Assembly: GCF_000948975.2 (NCBI RefSeq)
Contig: NZ_CP059735.1
Coordinates: 372,001-436,000 of the forward strand
Direction: 5' to 3'
Length of the DNA: 64,000 bases
Origin: Thalassomonas actiniarum
Lineage (GTDB): Bacteria; Pseudomonadota; Gammaproteobacteria; Enterobacterales; Alteromonadaceae
Part shown: positions 26,671 to 33,780 of the stretch, piece after piece
Numbering within the stretch: the first letter of the stretch is position 1
Layout of the letters: every line of letters starts with the position of its first letter
The notes under the pieces: generated by a model
Told to the model about the DNA's origin: nothing
Databases searched by the model: none
The model's input: the letters and a program-made list of their open reading frames with translations, nothing else
Position numbers and translations under genes: made by a program

Positions 26671-27390
26671 TTGACCTCGGGACAGGTAGCGGCGCAAATC
26701 ATCGCCTATGCAATTACCGGCGGGATTTCAGCAGCTCTGCAAGGAGGTAAGTTTGGCCATGGTTTCTTCGCTGCCGGCGTGACTAAAGGTGCTGGTACCC
26801 CCTTGCTCGACAATGTTACCCCGGAAAATGTTGTCGGTGGACCCATTATCAGTGCCGCTATTGCAGGAACGGCATCTAAGATTTCTGGCGGTAAGTTTGC
26901 TAACGGGGCTATGACAGCAACATTTCAGGCAATACTTAATCACTATGGTAGTGTCGCCAGGAATAATGATAGAGCAACGCTAGACAAGCTAGAAAAAAGA
27001 AGCCACAACAAGTTCTTAGATGATTCAGCCAATAAAACCTTTAAATATGGGACTATGATTGTGTTGCCGGGGGCTGAATTTATAGTGATTATGAGGGGCT
27101 CACTGGTTGTTGTAGGTAAGCCAGGTGCTGCAGGTTATGGTGCTGGTCTTGTCGAAGTAGGTTTGAAAATAGATGATGGCTCGATGGCAAGTTTTGATTT
27201 TGCTAAACTTGGCCACGATTCAATGTTCCAATTTTATGTCGGTCCTAAGCTCGTCGATGTTCTACCAACTCCGTATAGATTGCCGGCATCAGTTATTGTC
27301 AACTCATACTCAAATACAGTTAATTTTGTGACTAGTTATGTCGAGACAGGTTATGTTGGAGATGAAAAACAATGTCAGGTAAATATCTGA
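26671..27390 (+). pseudogene. Orphan Rhs/polymorphic-toxin C-terminal module
   Basis: The first 90 residues match the linker that precedes toxin domains in Rhs proteins: AYAITGGISAALQGGKFGHGF, then GGPIISAAIAGTASKISGGKFANGA. The last 150 residues form a separate C-terminal domain, the presumed toxin (unrecognised; hydrophobic centre about 128-165, C-terminus NSYSNTVNFVTSYVETG). The frame has only a TTG at its beginning, without an RBS, and the same frame upstream hits TAG at 26641, so the long Rhs core is missing. This is a displaced C-terminal tip, as found in orphan rhs-CT modules. Recombination onto an intact rhs gene could restore its use. The downstream gene looks like its immunity partner. 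Confidence 0.7.
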
Positions 27391-27749
27391 AATTTATTGA
27401 TAATCCCTATGCGATGAACCCAGGTTTTGCATTGTTGCCGTTCACTTGCGTAGTGTCTATGTACCTGATATTAGAGGTTAACATTGCTTTGCTGGTCGTT
27501 ATCTACATAGCGGCACTCTTAGTTATCAAGAATTACCATTATATAAAGTTAGTCGCGAATGAAAGTCGTTTATTCTACCTAACTTTTTCCATATGTTGGT
27601 TATTCACTTTAATTCCTGATACTTTAAGCTACTTTTTATCTATAAATTTCGGTGAGTTGAGGATTGTTCCCATGGTATTATCTTGTATTTATTGGTGGTT
27701 CTATCTTGATGCTTGCTTTGATGATATTAAAGAAAAATATAAAAAGTAA
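27372..27749 (+). CDS. Four-helix membrane protein, probable immunity to the orphan Rhs tip
   Basis: A 125-residue protein with about four hydrophobic segments (PGFALLPFTCVVSMYLIL, NIALLVVIYIAALLVI, LFYLTFSICWLFTLI, IVPMVLSCIYWWFYL) and a charged C-terminal KEKYKK. It overlaps the end of the Rhs-tip gene by 19 nt, with GGAG before its ATG. Placement directly after a C-terminal toxin module is the standard position of a cognate immunity gene. A membrane location suggests that the toxin acts at or from the membrane or periplasm. No named family was recognised. Confidence 0.65.
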   Translation: MSGKYLKFIDNPYAMNPGFALLPFTCVVSMYLILEVNIALLVVIYIAALLVIKNYHYIKLVANESRLFYLTFSICWLFTLIPDTLSYFLSINFGELRIVPMVLSCIYWWFYLDACFDDIKEKYKK

Positions 27750-27822
27750 GAATTAACCACACTATAACCCAGAGGGTCATGTATATCATAAGATTCTATG
27801 ACGAAAGTGATACGTGAACATC

Positions 27823-28099
27823 ATGGCCCAGCCCGCGATCGGCAAAAAAAGTAGAAAGGAAAAAGTAAAAAGGACATCCCTAAATTTGATTTAAGGGAAA
27901 ATGGCTGAGGCAGGCCGGTTTTGCCATCGGGAAAAAGGTCAGTATAAAGTAAAAAGGACATCCCTAAATTTGATTTAAGGGAAAATGGCTGAGGCAGGCC
28001 GGTTTTGCCATCGGGAAAAAGGTCAGTATCGTCATTAATCAGGATGAAATTATCCTCACCCCTCAACAGGCTGGCGTAAGCCGGTCAGTCGATAAATAA
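27823..28099 (+). pseudogene. Broken SymE-like toxin gene
   Basis: The start MAQPAIGKKSRKEKV opens a frame that soon stops. A second frame encodes FKGKWLRQAGFAIGKKVSI (from about 27980), continuing VINQDEIILTPQQAGVSRSV to a TAA at 28097-28099. This is the SymE family signature (LKGxWLxxAGF followed by V-x-V and IIL-TP). The two halves are separated by a frameshift near TTTGATTTAAG and by an exact 84-bp duplication that contains the conserved core twice. SymE proteins are AbrB-fold type I toxins in E. coli and SymE-like genes are often found beside Rhs toxin loci, as here. Not functional as read. Confidence 0.65.
27862..28029 (+). repeat. Exact 84-bp tandem duplication inside the symE-like gene
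   Basis: Copy 1 is 27862-27945 and copy 2 is 27946-28029, with no difference between them seen by eye. Perfect identity implies a recent event or an assembly artefact. 84 is a multiple of 3, but the first copy ends in a stop in the SymE frame (VSIK then TAA). Confidence 0.9.
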
Positions 28100-28449
28100 A
28101 GGGTATAGCCGCTGCATCTAACCACCAGCTGCAGTGGCTTTAAAGTATTGAGAGCATTAAATACTGAGAATGTCTCATCGGCCTTATTTAGTGGCAGAGC
28201 ACAAATATTTTTACACCCGCCAATAAATGCATAACACCTGCTTTTAGCTTTCCCATTATCAGGATTTTCAATCATCTTCTCTTCCCAAATTTGGGACATC
28301 ATCCGTGTAGTTTAAACGGCTTGTAGTTATTTCCCTTTAATAACAAAAGATTAAAGGTTGGCATGCCAACTGCTATTCCACCATAGGAGCAACGAACAAT
28401 GGCATCAACAAGCAGCCCTAAAAAGCTGGTTTAATAAAGAGAGATAAAT
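28100..28449. other. Region between the symE remnant and the DUF2306-like gene
   Basis: 350 nt. A leftward 79-codon frame (28063-28302, or a shorter version from an internal ATG preceded by GAGAAG) crosses it but overlaps the symE remnant and shows no domain; not called. The right end contains the RBS AAGAGAGA of the next gene. Confidence 0.35.
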
Positions 28450-29127
28450 ATGACATTCCCACCCTTAGTACTTATTCACCTTTTGGCCGGTTCTATCGGG
28501 ATTTTAGCCGGATTTATGGTATTTGTTTTACCCAAGTATTCCCCGGCACATAAAGTTGCGGGTAATAGCTTTTTAATCGCCATGCTGATATTAGGGCTTA
28601 CTTCTGTTTATGTTGCCTATACCAGAACCATTTTTTTATCTTTGCTCAACGGTGTTTTTATTTGTTATCTGCTGGCTACTTCCTGGGTGACAATCAAGCG
28701 TAAGGCGGGCAGCAGTGGTTATTTTGAACAACTTGCCCTGGTGACGGTAATGGCGGTGGCTATTATGTATTTTACCTTTGGCATTCAGGCGGCGCACAGT
28801 GAAACCGGCAAGTTGCACGGTTTTGCTCCGGCAATTTTTTACTTCTTTGGTGGTGTTGCCAGCCTGGCCGTACTTTTAGACTTTCGTATGATTTATTGTG
28901 GTGGTGTTACTGGCAGGCAGCGCATCATTCGACATGTGTGGCGCATGTGTTTTCCCATGTTTATGGCTACGGCATCCTTTTTTCTGGGGCAGGCAAAATT
29001 ATTTCCTGACCCTGTCCGTAAAATTGAATTGCTGGCAATCCCGGTTATTCTGGTGCTGCTGTTTTCCGGCTATTGGCTGTTACGCATTAAATTTAGCTCG
29101 TTTATCAAGGTCCCTCACCAGCAATAA
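28450..29127 (+). CDS. DUF2306-like multi-pass membrane protein
   Basis: A 225-residue protein with about seven hydrophobic helices covering nearly its whole length. It starts with LVLIHLLAGSIGILAGFMVFVLPKYSPAHKVAGNSF, the HLLAGxxGLxAG...HRxxG-type opening of the DUF2306 family, followed by further helices with KLHGFAPAIFYF in the middle. The function of this family is unknown. GAGAGA lies 8 nt before the ATG. It appears to be a monocistronic gene between the Rhs/SymE debris and the porin locus. Confidence 0.7.
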   Translation: MTFPPLVLIHLLAGSIGILAGFMVFVLPKYSPAHKVAGNSFLIAMLILGLTSVYVAYTRTIFLSLLNGVFICYLLATSWVTIKRKAGSSGYFEQLALVTVMAVAIMYFTFGIQAAHSETGKLHGFAPAIFYFFGGVASLAVLLDFRMIYCGGVTGRQRIIRHVWRMCFPMFMATASFFLGQAKLFPDPVRKIELLAIPVILVLLFSGYWLLRIKFSSFIKVPHQQ

Positions 29128-29231
29128 GCGATGAACAAGTAACACCGGGTGAGGCATGCGTTTACGTTTCACCCGGGTACTTGTCTATACATTTAATAAA
29201 GCGTTAGCACTTTAGTAAAGCTGCCGACTTA

Positions 29232-30296
29232 TTAACCTTTGTGAACAACTTTCTTTGTCGTTGCCTCAATTTTTGCCACTACGCGGCGATTCAGGCTGTG
29301 ATCTTTTGCGCTGTTGCCGTTTGATAGCAACTGTGTCTGGCCGTAACCTTTGGCTGATAAACGGCTTGCTTTGATATTGAATTTGTTGATCAAAATATCT
29401 TTTACCGCTTCGGCCCGATTTTGCGACAGCGCCAGGTTATATTGGGCAGCACCGGTAGCCGAGCTATGGCCTTCAATCACAACCTGGGTATCGCTGTATT
29501 CCTTCATAAAGTCGGCCAGGCGTTGAATATCATCAATTAATGCCGGTTTTACTTTGGCGCTGTTATTGGCAAAAGCCACATTTAAGGTAATGGCCACTTC
29601 ATGCTCGGCATACAAAGTACAGCCGGTAGAGTCTACCTTTACGGTAGCCGGGGTATGGGCGCAGCGATCTTTATCATCACTGATGCCGTCGTTGTCGCTA
29701 TCAACAGGGGTTGCTTCTGTAACGGCCACCGGCTGTATTGCCGGCTTGGCGCTGTTGTCGGCCCGGTTTGATACCGGTCTTTGCTGCTCTGCGCCAAAGC
29801 TGTATTTAAGGCCTAACTTAAAGCCCTGATCGACATAACCGTAATTAACATCTTTATAGATGGCCGCTTCGGTATATACAGAGAAACGTTCATTTACCTG
29901 AAAGCCGTAACCGGCACCGACATTCAGGGCGTTATAACTTCTGGTATTGTTGAAGCGTTTAATACCCGAAAATAAATACAGATCGCTTTCCGGCAACTTA
30001 TAGACGGCATCGGCGCCGTAACGGTAGCCGTAAGTTTTGTCGTTGCCGTTTTCAATATCGTAGCGGCTTCTTGCTAATTCAAAACGCACATTCCAGTAAT
30101 CATTGATGATTTTGTGCAGATCGACACCGACAGACTTACCGGCTTCAATTTGCTGCCAGCTGTTTTTGTTCTCTTTATTGGTGCTTGATTTGATGTAATC
30201 GCCAAATACACCGACCTGCCAAGTTTCATCCAAAGTTTCCGCGGCTAAAGGAGTGCTGATCAAGGCAGCCAGTAAGGTGATGTTAAATATTTTCAT
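29232..30296 (-). CDS. OmpA/OprF-family outer membrane porin
   Basis: A 354-residue exported protein: signal peptide (MKIFNITLLAALISTPLAAE), an eight-stranded OmpA-type beta-barrel (about 22-190), a short linker with a calcium-binding thrombospondin-type-3 repeat (DSDNDGISDDKDRCAHTP, with a second Cys nearby), and a C-terminal OmpA peptidoglycan-binding domain (about 230-345, VVIEGHSSATGAAQYNLALSQNRAEAV). The ATG at 30296 follows AGGA; the longer frame is rejected. OprF of Pseudomonas has this layout. Divergent from crfX-cmpX-sigX homologues, with a shared promoter element; see the ECF promoter entries. Confidence 0.9.
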   Translation of the reverse strand: MKIFNITLLAALISTPLAAETLDETWQVGVFGDYIKSSTNKENKNSWQQIEAGKSVGVDLHKIINDYWNVRFELARSRYDIENGNDKTYGYRYGADAVYKLPESDLYLFSGIKRFNNTRSYNALNVGAGYGFQVNERFSVYTEAAIYKDVNYGYVDQGFKLGLKYSFGAEQQRPVSNRADNSAKPAIQPVAVTEATPVDSDNDGISDDKDRCAHTPATVKVDSTGCTLYAEHEVAITLNVAFANNSAKVKPALIDDIQRLADFMKEYSDTQVVIEGHSSATGAAQYNLALSQNRAEAVKDILINKFNIKASRLSAKGYGQTQLLSNGNSAKDHSLNRRVVAKIEATTKKVVHKG

Positions 30297-30345
30297 TGAG
30301 AGATTTCCTGTTTGGTAAAAGTCATTTTTATTTGTTGATGCTTCT

Positions 30346-30373
30346 ATAACGGAGATAAAAACCAAAAGTCACA
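30346..30373 (-). promoter_or_regulatory. ECF (SigX-type) promoter of the porin gene
   Basis: Read leftwards: TGTGAC at 30373-30368, 16 nt, then CGTTAT at 30351-30346, preceded by an A-tract ending AAATTT. The ATG lies 50 nt further on. The identical arrangement occurs before the divergent crfX-like gene, so one sigma factor probably reads both. Confidence 0.75.
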
Positions 30374-30538
30374 AATTTTTTACCTTAAATGAAAATAAAA
30401 ATTAACCGCTGCTTTTTACTGCTACTGGAGGCAAAAAATAGTCAAAAAAGACAGTCAATTAACGTAAAATAATAAACTTTCCGATCGGGCAGTCATAAGC
30501 CCGAACTAAAACAAGAATAAAAGGCAAAAATAAAAATT

Positions 30539-30566
30539 TGTGACTTTTTTCGTGAGTGAGCGTTAA
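30539..30566 (+). promoter_or_regulatory. ECF (SigX-type) promoter of the crfX-cmpX-sigX operon
   Basis: TGTGAC at 30539-30544, exactly 16 nt, then CGTTAA at 30561-30566, with AAAAATTT directly upstream. It matches the porin promoter in both elements, in the 16-nt spacing and in the upstream tract. Since the operon encodes an ECF sigma factor, this implies autoregulation. Confidence 0.75.
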
Positions 30567-30603
30567 TGAATAAAGCGCTGGAGCTTTGTTGGCGGAGGGT
30601 AAG

Positions 30604-30837
30604 ATGAAAGATATTGAAAAGAGCATCACACAAGGGCTGGAAAACGAGCCTGAGCAAATGTTTAACGTTTCAGATGATGAATTATTTAAACGTGCTGTCA
30701 CCACAGTTAATGTCCAGCAAGGCAGTAAAGATCTGCTTGCCCTGGGCATGGCGTCAATTTGGGTGGTTTTTGTCAGCATATTTATCAAGATATTAAAGCC
30801 GGTTTTTAAACACATGGCCGACAACAGGAGCAAATAA
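30604..30837 (+). CDS. crfX: CrfX-like small membrane protein
   Basis: A 77-residue protein: an acidic, helical N-terminal half (MKDIEKSITQGLENEPEQMF) and one hydrophobic segment (LALGMASIWVVFVSIFIKIL). GGAGGG precedes the ATG at 30604. Its stop overlaps the next gene as TAATG. Position, size and shape match CrfX, the small protein encoded ahead of cmpX and sigX in Pseudomonas. Its molecular role is unclear. The assignment rests on synteny more than on sequence. Confidence 0.65.
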   Translation: MKDIEKSITQGLENEPEQMFNVSDDELFKRAVTTVNVQQGSKDLLALGMASIWVVFVSIFIKILKPVFKHMADNRSK

Positions 30838-31662
30838 TGGATACTGAAAACATTACCGAAAAAACCTATTCCGGGTTAATGGCCGTCTGGCATAAGGTGG
30901 CCACCTTTTTTACCGGATTTGATCGTTGCCATTTTATTCCTGCTGGTTGGCTGGTTTATTTCAAATTTGATCAAACGTTTGTTGAATAAGTTTCTGATCA
31001 AAATTGGCTTTAATACTTTTGTCGACAAACTTGGCCTGGATCAGCTGCTGCAAAAAATGGATCTTAAGGTCAGCGGCAGCCAGGTGGTGGCAGGCATTAT
31101 TTCTACTTTTATCTTATTGATTTTTTTACTGGCGGCATTAGACATTGTCGGCCTGAAAATGTTGTCCGGTTTAATTGATACCCTGACCTTATTCCTGCCT
31201 AAGTTGCTGGCCGCCCTGGCGGTACTGTTATCTGGCTTCTTTGTTGCACAAATCGTCTTTAACGGCGTGAAAATAGCGGCCAAAAATACCGGTGTCGACT
31301 ATGGCCGCTCGGTTGCCGAAGTTTGCCGCGGCATTATTATCGTTATTACCATGTCTTTATCTATTACCCAGCTTGATATTGATGTTTCGCTGCTTAATAA
31401 CATTATTTCCGTCATTATTGCCAGTGTCGGTCTGGCTGCCGCTATTTCCTTAGGCATAGGCACTAAGTCGATGGCGCAGGAGATTGTTGCCGGTGTCTAT
31501 TTACGGGAAATGTATCAGGTAGGCGATAATATCGAGGTGAATGATATCAAAGGGGCTTTGGTTGCCATCGGCAGTGTTGCCAGCAAAGTGATGGCAGAAG
31601 AAGAGGCGATAGTCACTGTGCCCAATACCTTTTTACTGGCCAATAAAGTCACTAAAAAGTAA
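30837..31662 (+). pseudogene. cmpX: CmpX-like mechanosensitive-channel-family protein, frameshifted
   Basis: The gene starts at ATG 30837 (GGAG upstream, TAATG overlap with the crfX-like gene): MDTENITEKTYSGLMAVWHK, then VATFF. A run of six T at 30906-30911 throws the frame; with five T it would read VATFLPDLIVAILFLL and join the long second frame, which ends at 31662. The second part has several transmembrane helices and the MscS-like beta region (AISLGIGTKSMAQEIVAGVYL, VGDNIEV). CmpX belongs to the conserved-TM-helix/MscS family and influences membrane properties and SigX activity. An indel in a homopolymer may be real decay, a slipped tract that still yields some protein, or a sequencing error. 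Confidence 0.75.
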
Positions 31663-31681
31663 CTCAAGGGCAAAATAAACT

Positions 31682-32212
31682 TTGACCAGTTTTAATGAAC
31701 GTCAGCTTGTTGCCTTAGTGCAGGAAAGCTTGCCTTATGACACGCGCTTTTTTCAGCAGCTGATCACGCCGTATTTGCCGGTACTGAAAGGTTACTGCGC
31801 AAAATTACTGAATAATCAGTCTGATGCAGAAGATGTCGTGCAAGAAACCATTATTAAGGCACTGACCCATCTTAAGGGTTTTAAGTGGTTGGTGTCTTTT
31901 AAGGTCTGGCTGTTCAAAATTGCCCATAACGAATGTATCAACAAGATCCGGGATCGGCGCTGGGACATGTATCAGGACGGCGACGACTACCTGGAAAGCG
32001 CCATTGCCGAAACGCCTCAATGTGAAGATTTAGCCAGTGCAATATCGGCGCTTATGGTCAACTTATCCTTTATCGACCGCAATATCATGTTGTTGCGCTA
32101 CCGCACCGGTTTAGAGTTTCAGGAAATCGCCGATGTCTGTGAAATGAAACTTTCGGCGGTGAAAATGCGCCATAAGCGTGTTATTGAGTTTCTGCGGGAA
32201 AAGGTCGAGTAA
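31682..32212 (+). CDS. sigX: ECF sigma factor, SigX-like
   Basis: A 176-residue RNA polymerase sigma factor with only regions 2 and 4. Region 2: LLNNQSDAEDVVQETIIKAL (region 2.1-2.2, about 43-62) and FKVWLFKIAHNECINKIRDRR. Region 4: DRNIMLLRYRTGLEFQEIADVCEMKLSAVKMRHKRV (about 133-168), the DNA-binding helix-turn-helix. No anti-sigma gene is adjacent, as for Pseudomonas sigX, which lies in a crfX-cmpX-sigX-oprF cluster. The TTG start at 31682 has AAGGG about 10 nt upstream; no in-frame ATG is available nearby. The matching promoter elements before crfX and the porin are its likely targets. Confidence 0.88.
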   Translation: MTSFNERQLVALVQESLPYDTRFFQQLITPYLPVLKGYCAKLLNNQSDAEDVVQETIIKALTHLKGFKWLVSFKVWLFKIAHNECINKIRDRRWDMYQDGDDYLESAIAETPQCEDLASAISALMVNLSFIDRNIMLLRYRTGLEFQEIADVCEMKLSAVKMRHKRVIEFLREKVE

Positions 32213-32374
32213 GCTTTGTTTGTGGCGAGGTTGATGATTATTTTTCGACAGCTAAGTAAATAAATAGCGCTGTGGCGATAGTTTCTTACTAGCCGTTACT
32301 ACTGAAAACTTCACTGCTTGAAAGTTTGCTATGTTTTGATGATTTGCTTAATGGGGGAAAAGAGTCGAGCAAAA
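32213..32374. other. Intergenic region before the tRNA
   Basis: No gene or clear signal is seen in this stretch between the sigma factor and the tRNA-Arg gene. Confidence 0.3.
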
Positions 32375-32451
<77 letters not shown>

Positions 32452-32721
32452 ATTCACTTTGGCTTTTCAGCGCGCAAATACTATAGCTTATGGGCAAACT
32501 TGTCTAGCAAACTCGGTGAAAACTTGATTTTTTTTTATCAAGTGCTGAAAAATTATTCTATTTGTCTGCTTTACCCTGTTTGCCTTGAAAACGGCGGTTG
32601 GGGCGATTTAGATAAATCTAAAGCTAAGTACTTGATTAAAAAAGATGTACTTTCACTATTAACAGGCCTAGAGTAAGCGCTATAATCTTTTTAGCTGATT
32701 CATATTAAGATATTCAAGTCG

Positions 32722-33777
32722 ATGAAACCTGACCTCCTGCAAAATTTAGCGGCTAAGCTTTTGTTCGTTAAACTGTTTTTCTTGTTATTGGCGGGGAGCT
32801 TTACTTCCCTGGCATCTGCACAAAATGCTCCTGCATCGGCTCAGGGTTATGACGCCAAAGAAGTGTATGTCGAGCCTTACTTTGATGAAATCCGCCGCAC
32901 CGGCAAGTTAGATTTTAAGCGTACTTTAAACCTGTCTTTTAAAAGTTCGGGTTACCTGACCCGGCTAACGGTGGATGAGGGGGATATCTTTAAAGCGGAG
33001 CAGTTATTGGCGGCGCTGGAAACCGACGAGCTAATCGAAGAAAAAAATGCCAGTTATGCCGAGTTGTTGCAGGCGAAACGCGATGTCAGGCGTATCAAAC
33101 AGCTGGCGGAAAAAAAGCTCACTTTTGAGCAGGAACTCGACAACGCCGAAACCCGGGTAGAAACTACCCGGGCAAGATATAAAGTCGCCTATTACAATCT
33201 GGAGAAAGCGCGAATCGCGGCGCCGTTTGACGGTGTAGTCCTGGCCCGCCATACCGAATTGGGAGAGTTGCAGTCCCCCGGCACCCAGGTGTTGGAGGTG
33301 GCGGCATTAAAGAATAACTGGATTGCCAAGGTTGCCCTTACCGGCGCCGAAGTCAGCCGGGTGAGTGTCGGGCAAAAGGTCAGTGTGGTGCTGGAGCGCC
33401 TGGGAGAAGTCGAGGGGGTGATCACTAAGGTGCCTGCCATTGCCAATACCCGGGGACAGTTATTTATGATCGAGATCTTGCTGCCGGAGCTTTCCCTGGC
33501 CAAAGGGGTTGCAGCCGGACAAATCGTCGAGGTGCTTATCCGTATTTCAGCCGGGCAATCGGTTTACCGTATTCCCATAGAGGCGCTGATTGCCGTTGAT
33601 GATGCCGGCAAAGCCCTGGTGATGGTCAGCCCGGCTGAGCAGGCACAATATGTTCAGCAGGCTTTTGATATTCTCTCCCTGGACAACAGCTATGTTTACC
33701 TGCTGGCCAATGAGTTTGATCAGCCGCTTAATATTATTATCCGGGGCTGGCAACACCTCAGCGTCAGTGGCCGCTAA
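32722..33777 (+). CDS. RND efflux periplasmic adaptor (membrane fusion protein)
   Basis: A 351-residue exported protein with a signal peptide (FFLLLAGSFTSLASA). It has the adaptor order: half-lipoyl segment (LNLSFKSSGYLTRLTVDEGD), a coiled-coil hairpin (KNASYAELLQAKRDVRRIKQLAEKK), second lipoyl half (AAPFDGVVLARHTELGELQ) and beta-barrel domain. It links the inner-membrane pump to an outer-membrane channel of the TolC type. Three nt separate it from the pump gene, so they are one operon; no TolC-like gene is in the window. Confidence 0.9.
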   Translation: MKPDLLQNLAAKLLFVKLFFLLLAGSFTSLASAQNAPASAQGYDAKEVYVEPYFDEIRRTGKLDFKRTLNLSFKSSGYLTRLTVDEGDIFKAEQLLAALETDELIEEKNASYAELLQAKRDVRRIKQLAEKKLTFEQELDNAETRVETTRARYKVAYYNLEKARIAAPFDGVVLARHTELGELQSPGTQVLEVAALKNNWIAKVALTGAEVSRVSVGQKVSVVLERLGEVEGVITKVPAIANTRGQLFMIEILLPELSLAKGVAAGQIVEVLIRISAGQSVYRIPIEALIAVDDAGKALVMVSPAEQAQYVQQAFDILSLDNSYVYLLANEFDQPLNIIIRGWQHLSVSGR

Positions 33778-33780
33778 GTT

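Larger units (their letters stand above)
30297..30603. other. Divergent promoter region of the porin and the crfX operon
   Basis: 307 nt holding two oppositely oriented copies of a bipartite ECF-type promoter, described separately. The centre is AT-rich, with a GC-containing inverted repeat GATCGGGC/GCCCGA near 30483-30504. No gene is seen. Confidence 0.6.

Noticed and set aside
28063-28302. A 79-codon leftward ORF
   Set aside because: Overlaps the broken symE-like gene on the opposite strand and has no recognisable motif; an internal start with GAGAAG upstream leaves a small chance that it is real.
30459-30833. A 124-codon leftward ORF opposite the crfX-like gene
   Set aside because: It is antisense to a well-supported gene and to the promoter region; composition is that of a shadow frame.
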